From assembly GCA_035541995.1 (NCBI GenBank), contig DATKMG010000165.1, positions 1 through 10,818 of the forward strand: a DNA stretch of 10,818 nt, given 5' to 3'. A model generated the notes under the pieces. It was not told the origin of the DNA and made no database searches. It saw only the letters and a program-made list of their open reading frames with translations. Position numbers and translations under genes: made by a program. The stretch comes from DATKMG01 sp035541995 (GTDB taxonomy: Bacteria > Acidobacteriota > Terriglobia > Versatilivoradales > Versatilivoraceae). Of this stretch, positions 7,439 to 10,818 are shown piece by piece; positions within the stretch are counted from its first letter, which is position 1, and every line of letters starts with the position of its first letter.

Positions 7439-7453
7439 GTTCCGGATCGGAAC
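7439..7453. promoter_or_regulatory. Operator-like palindrome GTTCCGGATCGGAAC
   Basis: Six-base arms GTTCCG and CGGAAC are separated by GAT and match perfectly. The site lies in the divergent spacer, 174 bp before the DUF1080 ATG and 174 bp before the ADOP ATG. It could bind a dimeric regulator, but the arms are short and no regulator gene is nearby. Confidence 0.3.
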
Positions 7454-7615
7454 GGTCGAAACCCATTTTTTTGGAAGCCTCCTTCTCCATGAATTCATCC
7501 TGACGCTTTTCAATTTTGCAGAGGATGATGAGGACAATGGTGAGATAATGAATGTGAGTTGTTCCTGATGATGGATAGAAGGCAATACCAACCGAAAGTC
7601 TAATCCCCAATGAAT

Positions 7616-7620
7616 GGAGG
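7616..7620 (+). promoter_or_regulatory. Shine-Dalgarno site that fixes the DUF1080 start
   Basis: GGAGG ends directly against ATG 7621, too close for initiation there, and lies six bases before ATG 7627. The second ATG is therefore the better start. Confidence 0.7.
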
Positions 7621-7626
7621 ATGTTC

Positions 7627-8325
7627 ATGTTGAAGCGTCTGATTCTATGCATTTTTGTGTTCGCTCTTATGTCGGCGATTGTGTACGCTCAAGACGACAA
7701 CCGCGCCGTCTTTAAGGGCGACCCCAATCAGTGGACGAGCTTGTTCAACGGCAAGGACCTTTCAGACTGGAAGCATGTGGGACCTGGATCCATGACGGTC
7801 GAGGACGGCATCATCCACACACATGGAGGAATGGGGTTGCTCTATTGGACTGGCGGAAAAGTCGGCAATTGCACTATTCGGGTGGTCTACAGGATGCGCG
7901 ACGAGAATGATAACTCCGGGGTCTTTATCCGCATCCCTGTTGCGCCACGCGAACAGTGGATGCCGGTGCACTACGGTTACGAGGTCCAGATCGATAACCA
8001 TCCTGAACGTTCCAAACCGCCGGAAGACGAGTATCACTCCACGGGTACGCTATATTCGCTAACCAAGCCGCTGGCTAAAGCCTGGAAGCCCGGCCCGGAA
8101 TGGAACACCATGGAAATCACCCTGGACGGGCCGCGCACGGTCGTGGTCCTGAACGGAGAAAAGGTCACTGATTATAAAGAAGGTGACCCGGTGCCACCCC
8201 TTAAGTTCAAATTCGAGCCGCTACGAGGGCCGCGCCCGGAATTCGGTTACTTCGGCCTCCAGAATCACAGTAACGATGACATCGTGTATTTCAAGGAAGT
8301 CTCCATCAAGCCATTGAACAAATAG
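7627..8325 (+). CDS. Exported DUF1080 protein, probable 3-keto-glycoside hydrolase
   Basis: DUF1080 (PF06439) proteins have a concanavalin-like beta-sandwich; characterised members cleave 3-keto disaccharides or 3-keto glucosides. The start is ATG 7627, chosen because GGAGG (7616-7620) abuts the earlier ATG 7621. The 232 residues begin with a Sec signal (MLKR, hydrophobic core, likely cut after VYA near residue 21). The whole mature chain is one domain. FTSL-type entry WTSLFNGKDLSDW falls at about 36-48, NSGVFIRIP at 97-104, YGYEVQIDNH at 116-125, HSTGTLYSL at 137-145, EWNTMEITLDG at 158-168 and FGYFGLQNH at 206-214. These are the blocks usually conserved in the family. It lies 60 bp before an exported Gfo/Idh/MocA oxidoreductase, the expected partner that would make the 3-keto substrate. 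Signal and neighbour together suggest extracytoplasmic action. The exact glycoside is unknown. Confidence 0.9.
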   Translation: MLKRLILCIFVFALMSAIVYAQDDNRAVFKGDPNQWTSLFNGKDLSDWKHVGPGSMTVEDGIIHTHGGMGLLYWTGGKVGNCTIRVVYRMRDENDNSGVFIRIPVAPREQWMPVHYGYEVQIDNHPERSKPPEDEYHSTGTLYSLTKPLAKAWKPGPEWNTMEITLDGPRTVVVLNGEKVTDYKEGDPVPPLKFKFEPLRGPRPEFGYFGLQNHSNDDIVYFKEVSIKPLNK

Positions 8326-8385
8326 CCCCAGCGTCGACCTGAAACAATCTGGCCGGACTCTATTCGGCACAAGGAGATTATCGCT

Positions 8386-9738
8386 ATGATTAATGAATTT
8401 TCCCGTCGTGAATTCATGCAGACAAGTACAGTTGGGGCCAGTGGCCTGCTTGCAGCCAGGACCGTCCTATTGGGACCCACCATGCCGGCTGTCACACCAA
8501 GGTCGGTCCCGCCCAGCGATCGTGTGCGTTTCGGCATGATCGGCATCGGCATGCAGGGTTCCGGCCTGCTTCCTAATGCCATTTCCCTGCCCGGCGTGGA
8601 GTGTGTCGCTGCCGCTGACCTCTACGACGGCCGCCATACTCTGGCCAAGGAAATCACTAATAACCCTAGCCTGCCAACCACGCGCCGCTATCGGGAGTTG
8701 CTTGACCGCAAAGACATCGACTGTATCGTGGCTGCAGTTCCAGACCACTGGCACAAGGGAGTGGTGGTAGACGCGTGCAACGCAGGTAAGGACATTTATT
8801 GTGAAAAGCCCATGTCACACACCGCCGCGGAAGGGTTCGAGATGGTGGAGGCGGCCCAGAAGAACAATCGCATCGTCCAGATTGGCTCACAACGCGTCAG
8901 TTCAGTGCTCTGCGCCAAAGCTCGGGAGCTTTACCACAACGGTGCCATCGGCGACGTGGAGATGGTCGAGCTATCTTTGGGGCGCAACGACCCTACCGGT
9001 GCCTGGGAGTACCCGCCACCCACCGACCTTTCCCCCGAGACCTTGGACTGGGATACCTGGCTGAATGACGCGCCGAAAATTCCTTTCGATAAGTACCGCT
9101 TCGCGCGCTGGCGCTGCTGGAAGGAATACGGGACTGGTGTGGGTGGCGACCTGATGGTTCACTTGGTCAGCGGCATGTTGGTAACTCTGGGTTGGAATGA
9201 ACCTCCCCGGTCGGCTTCGGCATTGGGCGGTATCTTTCGTTGGAAGGATGGCCGGAATATGCCGGACTTGCATGTCGTTCTGTTCGACTATCACGGCATC
9301 CCGGTGTACATCCGCCTGGGCCTGGGCACGGAAACCCCCGAACTGGCGCGCTTTATGGGCCCGAAAGGTATCCTGGATGCTGCCGAGTTTGATCTGCACT
9401 ACTTGCCCCAACAGGGAGTGGATACGGCGCCCAGCTATTACACGACCGGGTTCCCGAGCAAGATGCGCGAAGAATATATGAAGCAGTGGCACGCAGAGCA
9501 TGACCCGAAACCCGGCCAGGAACCCCTCATGGAGAGTGTACTCTATCGCGGAAACGACTGGGACGACGTCAAGCCACACCTGTGGAATTTCTTCCAGTCG
9601 GTGAAAACGCGCAAACCGGTGGTGGAGGATGCAGTCTTCGGGAACCATGCTGCGATCGCTTGCCACATGGCCAACGAATCGTACTTCCGGCAGAAGCCGG
9701 TGTTTTGGGATTCCGCTTCCCGAAGTATCAAGAGCTAG
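8386..9738 (+). CDS. Tat-exported Gfo/Idh/MocA-family oxidoreductase
   Basis: Gfo/Idh/MocA enzymes oxidise or reduce sugars with tightly or loosely bound NAD(P). ATG 8386 follows AAGGAG (8371-8376). The 450-residue chain opens with SRREFM (6-11), a twin-arginine signal, followed by a mild hydrophobic stretch to about residue 35; the Arg at 25 weakens it somewhat. Tat export implies the protein folds with its cofactor before crossing the membrane. The Rossmann fold starts at about 46 with the nucleotide motif GIGMQG (53-58). DHWHK (120-124) and CEKPM (139-143) follow, where Lys141 is the usual catalytic lysine. GGDLMVH (253-259) supplies the family Asp and His of the C-terminal alpha/beta domain. 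The gene is 60 bp after DUF1080, so co-transcription is likely; together they fit C3 oxidation of a glycoside followed by cleavage. An alternative is a GH109-like NAD-dependent glycosidase, which has similar architecture. Substrate is not known. Confidence 0.93.
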   Translation: MINEFSRREFMQTSTVGASGLLAARTVLLGPTMPAVTPRSVPPSDRVRFGMIGIGMQGSGLLPNAISLPGVECVAAADLYDGRHTLAKEITNNPSLPTTRRYRELLDRKDIDCIVAAVPDHWHKGVVVDACNAGKDIYCEKPMSHTAAEGFEMVEAAQKNNRIVQIGSQRVSSVLCAKARELYHNGAIGDVEMVELSLGRNDPTGAWEYPPPTDLSPETLDWDTWLNDAPKIPFDKYRFARWRCWKEYGTGVGGDLMVHLVSGMLVTLGWNEPPRSASALGGIFRWKDGRNMPDLHVVLFDYHGIPVYIRLGLGTETPELARFMGPKGILDAAEFDLHYLPQQGVDTAPSYYTTGFPSKMREEYMKQWHAEHDPKPGQEPLMESVLYRGNDWDDVKPHLWNFFQSVKTRKPVVEDAVFGNHAAIACHMANESYFRQKPVFWDSASRSIKS

Positions 9739-9902
9739 TTCCACCCAAAGAGTATTGAAAATGGCATCGGTAACCAAGGCAAGCGCTGTGGCGACGGCAG
9801 CCGCCGTGAGCCGTGGGCTTTTTGGTGGTTCGAAAAGACCACGCTTCCCGCAAAAGGCGCGGTCGGCGTGGCTACTAAATCTCGCATTTCCTGAAAGCCT
9901 CC

Positions 9903-9932
9903 CATGGCCCGTGGGGGTCACCACGTGGCATG
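9903..9932. repeat. Imperfect hairpin overlapping the first 22-bp unit
   Basis: CATGGCCCGTGG (9903-9914) and CCACGTGGCATG (9921-9932) can pair at 10 of 12 positions around a 6-base loop. Its right arm is part of the unit at 9916-9937. Confidence 0.45.
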
Positions 9933-9937
9933 AAAAC
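9916..9937 (+). repeat. 22-bp direct repeat unit, copy 1
   Basis: The unit begins GGTCACCAC and ends ATGAAAAC. It matches copy 2 (10011-10032) at 19 of 22 positions. Both copies overlap a hairpin, which suggests a dispersed structured repeat family rather than coincidence. Confidence 0.6.
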
Positions 9938-9941
9938 GGAT

Positions 9942-9968
9942 GATCGCCGCTCGGAGAGCGGCTCCCAC
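9942..9968 (-). repeat. REP-like element (GTGGGA ... GATC with 7-bp hairpin)
   Basis: GCCGCTC (9946-9952), GGA and GAGCGGC (9956-9962) form a perfect 7-bp GC-rich stem-loop. Read on the minus strand the element starts GTGGGA and ends GATC, closely following the layout of bacterial REP sequences such as those in Pseudomonas (GTGGGAGC, stem, GCGAT). Such elements are mobilised by RAYT/TnpA-REP Y1 transposases. No RAYT gene is in the window. Confidence 0.6.
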
Positions 9969-9998
9969 ATTTAAGAGGTATTCTCAAGAGAGTGCCGC

Positions 9999-10016
9999 GT
10001 GACCTTCTCAGGTCAC
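9999..10016. repeat. Perfect 7-bp hairpin GTGACCT-TCTC-AGGTCAC
   Basis: The arms 9999-10005 and 10010-10016 are perfectly complementary with a 4-base loop. The right arm merges into copy 2 of the 22-bp unit. Confidence 0.55.
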
Positions 10017-10032
10017 CACATCGGATGAAAAC
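10011..10032 (+). repeat. 22-bp direct repeat unit, copy 2
   Basis: It shares the GGTCACCAC start and ATGAAAAC end with copy 1 at 9916-9937 and differs at three internal positions. The REP-like element lies between the two copies. Confidence 0.6.
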
Positions 10033-10044
10033 AGTCCCGATTCC

Positions 10045-10066
10045 CCCTTTAAAGGTCTTTAAAGGG
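10045..10066. terminator. Perfect 10-bp inverted repeat between convergent genes, possible terminator
   Basis: CCCTTTAAAG (10045-10054) and CTTTAAAGGG (10057-10066) are perfectly complementary with only GT between them; a real loop would open the inner pairs. It sits 53 bp past the stop of the minus-strand acetyltransferase gene, where a terminator would be expected. No T-run follows on either strand, so it is not a textbook intrinsic terminator. Confidence 0.4.
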
Positions 10067-10118
10067 AGGGAAGGGATTGTTCTCTGTTGGGCACCACCCA
10101 AACGAGCATCTCCCCCAG

Positions 10119-10818
10119 CTACAGCTGTAACCGGAATTTCAGCCTGGTCATCAGACCCGACCAGGCCAGAATGATCCCGGTAAACAAGAGTGATTTCACC
10201 AAGCCAGGCAGGCCTTGATTCATCCCGGCGCGGACTACCCAGTAATACAGAAAACCTCCCAGCGCCGAGTAGAAAATGTACGGTAGCAGGTAAGTCAAGA
10301 GCGTGTTCGAACCAGCCGGCTTGACAAAGATTGCCCATCTGGTCTGGCGCTTGACATCAGCGACCCAATAGAGCGCCAGCATGATCAATACACCGGCACC
10401 TGCACAGTAAAGACACCATGTGGGTGTGCCCTCATTCTTTGAAAGCCCCAAAGGCCGAAACCAGTATCCAGCCACAAAGAGGGCTGCAGCATAACCCAGC
10501 CCCCAAATGGCTTTTTCCTTGAAGGTTCTGGCGAATGCTTTGTCGAGAAAGATCAAGGATGCCACGACTCCGGCCATGATTATTGATGCGAGGTCGCCAC
10601 TCCCGAAGGGCCAGAGACCGAACGGCAAATCATGGCTGCGCAGGCCGGGCAACCTGGTGAGTACATTCAAGGCGGTCAGAACCATCAGCCAGAAAACCGG
10701 CGACCAGCGGATCTTTCTGAAGGGAATATACAATATGCAAGCAGCGAGGTAAGACTGCCCGATAAGCCCGAGAATTTCCCAATAGCCAAAATCCAGCCAA
10801 GCCACCTGGCCATCAGGA
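10119..10818 (-). CDS. Heparan-alpha-glucosaminide N-acetyltransferase-like membrane protein (DUF5009), 5' truncated
   Basis: Members of this family, such as human HGSNAT and bacterial NagX-type proteins, move an acetyl group from cytoplasmic acetyl-CoA across the membrane to a terminal glucosamine. The gene ends at TAG (10121-10119) and runs off the window. A GTG at 10805 exists, but the frame upstream stays open (P-D-G-Q), so the true start and the N-terminal half, with the catalytic His region, lie outside. About 232 residues are visible with roughly seven membrane segments. Recognisable blocks are YWEILGLIGQSYL near the start, a GTPTWCLYCAGAGVL stretch, ALYWVADV, and KPAGSNTLLTYLLP, the most characteristic motif of the family's C-terminal half. 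It is convergent with the Gfo/Idh/MocA gene, so it is not in that operon. A generic membrane acyltransferase is the alternative. Actual substrate is unknown. Confidence 0.85.
   Translation of the reverse strand, partial: PDGQVAWLDFGYWEILGLIGQSYLAACILYIPFRKIRWSPVFWLMVLTALNVLTRLPGLRSHDLPFGLWPFGSGDLASIIMAGVVASLIFLDKAFARTFKEKAIWGLGYAAALFVAGYWFRPLGLSKNEGTPTWCLYCAGAGVLIMLALYWVADVKRQTRWAIFVKPAGSNTLLTYLLPYIFYSALGGFLYYWVVRAGMNQGLPGLVKSLLFTGIILAWSGLMTRLKFRLQL

Larger units (their letters stand above)
7266..7626. other. 361-bp divergent intergenic region between the ADOP and DUF1080 genes
   Basis: This spacer should hold the promoters of both divergent units. It contains the perfect palindrome GTTCCGGATCGGAAC (7439-7453) and the two Shine-Dalgarno sites described separately. 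I found no convincing -35/-10 pair; a GATAAT at 7544-7549 has no matching -35. Minus-strand open frames covering 7376-7652 have no Shine-Dalgarno support that I could see, no recognisable family features, and overlap the DUF1080 start, so I do not call a gene. Confidence 0.5.
9739..10118. other. 380-bp convergent intergenic region rich in hairpins
   Basis: No gene is supported here. The first half (9739-9900) holds short weak hairpins only, including AGCC-GTG-GGCT followed by TTTT (9809-9823), too short to call a terminator. The second half carries four stem-loops and two copies of a 22-bp unit, listed separately. A long minus-strand frame crosses the whole gap but is antisense to the oxidoreductase gene. 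Confidence 0.6.

Noticed and set aside
7376..7652. Two overlapping minus-strand small frames in the divergent spacer
   Set aside because: They overlap the DUF1080 Shine-Dalgarno and start codon, lack family features, and conflict with each other. A small gene cannot be excluded but is not supported.
9794..9823. Possible terminator after the oxidoreductase gene (ACGGC/GCCGT and AGCC-GTG-GGCT before TTTT)
   Set aside because: The stems are only 4-5 bp and the T-run is short; similar weak structures are expected in GC-rich sequence.
8971..10338. A 455-codon minus-strand open frame across the oxidoreductase gene, the hairpin island and the acetyltransferase end
   Set aside because: It is antisense to a well-supported Gfo/Idh/MocA gene and overlaps the DUF5009 gene in another frame. 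Its product is rich in Arg, His, Pro and Gly with no recognisable domain. A GC-rich gene often leaves the opposite strand open.

Overview
The window looks like a piece of an Acidobacteriota chromosome of moderate GC content. The strongest clue is an 814-residue duplicated MacB/FtsX-type permease, the ADOP type named after Acidobacteria. Secreted glycan-active enzymes, a Tat-targeted Gfo/Idh/MocA oxidoreductase beside a DUF1080 protein, and REP-like intergenic hairpins fit the same picture. The assignment is an inference from gene content; no rRNA, tRNA or phylogenetic marker is present to prove it.

Layout. Positions 1-425 hold the end of an exported-looking protein that I do not recognise. 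Positions 580-1662 encode a divergent YchF/OBG-type P-loop protein with a C-terminal DUF933/TGS domain. After a 246-bp spacer with heptad repeats comes a ZIP-family metal transporter (1909-2637), then a secreted GH18 chitinase-like enzyme (2769-3902). A 314-bp gap leads to a small outer-membrane beta-barrel protein (4217-4762). On the minus strand is the ADOP permease (4821-7265). A 361-bp divergent spacer separates it from a plus-strand pair: a DUF1080 3-keto-glycoside hydrolase-like protein (7627-8325) and a Tat-dependent Gfo/Idh/MocA oxidoreductase (8386-9738). A 380-bp convergent spacer rich in hairpins follows. The window closes inside a minus-strand membrane acetyltransferase of the DUF5009/HGSNAT type (10119 to the edge).

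How the genes may work together. The DUF1080 and Gfo/Idh/MocA genes are 60 bp apart, each with its own Shine-Dalgarno, and both carry export signals. This matches the known oxidise-then-cleave route in which the oxidoreductase makes a 3-keto glycoside and the DUF1080 enzyme breaks the bond. The GH18 enzyme (chitin or peptidoglycan-type N-acetylglucosamine polymers) and the HGSNAT-like acetyltransferase (terminal glucosamine) suggest an amino-sugar theme, but they lie in separate transcription units and the link is only inferred. The remaining genes look like single-gene units.

No CRISPR array, prophage, transposase, tRNA or rRNA was seen. I see no clear new multi-gene system. The most unusual non-coding stretch is the 9903-10066 cluster of four hairpins, including one REP-like element and two copies of a 22-bp unit.
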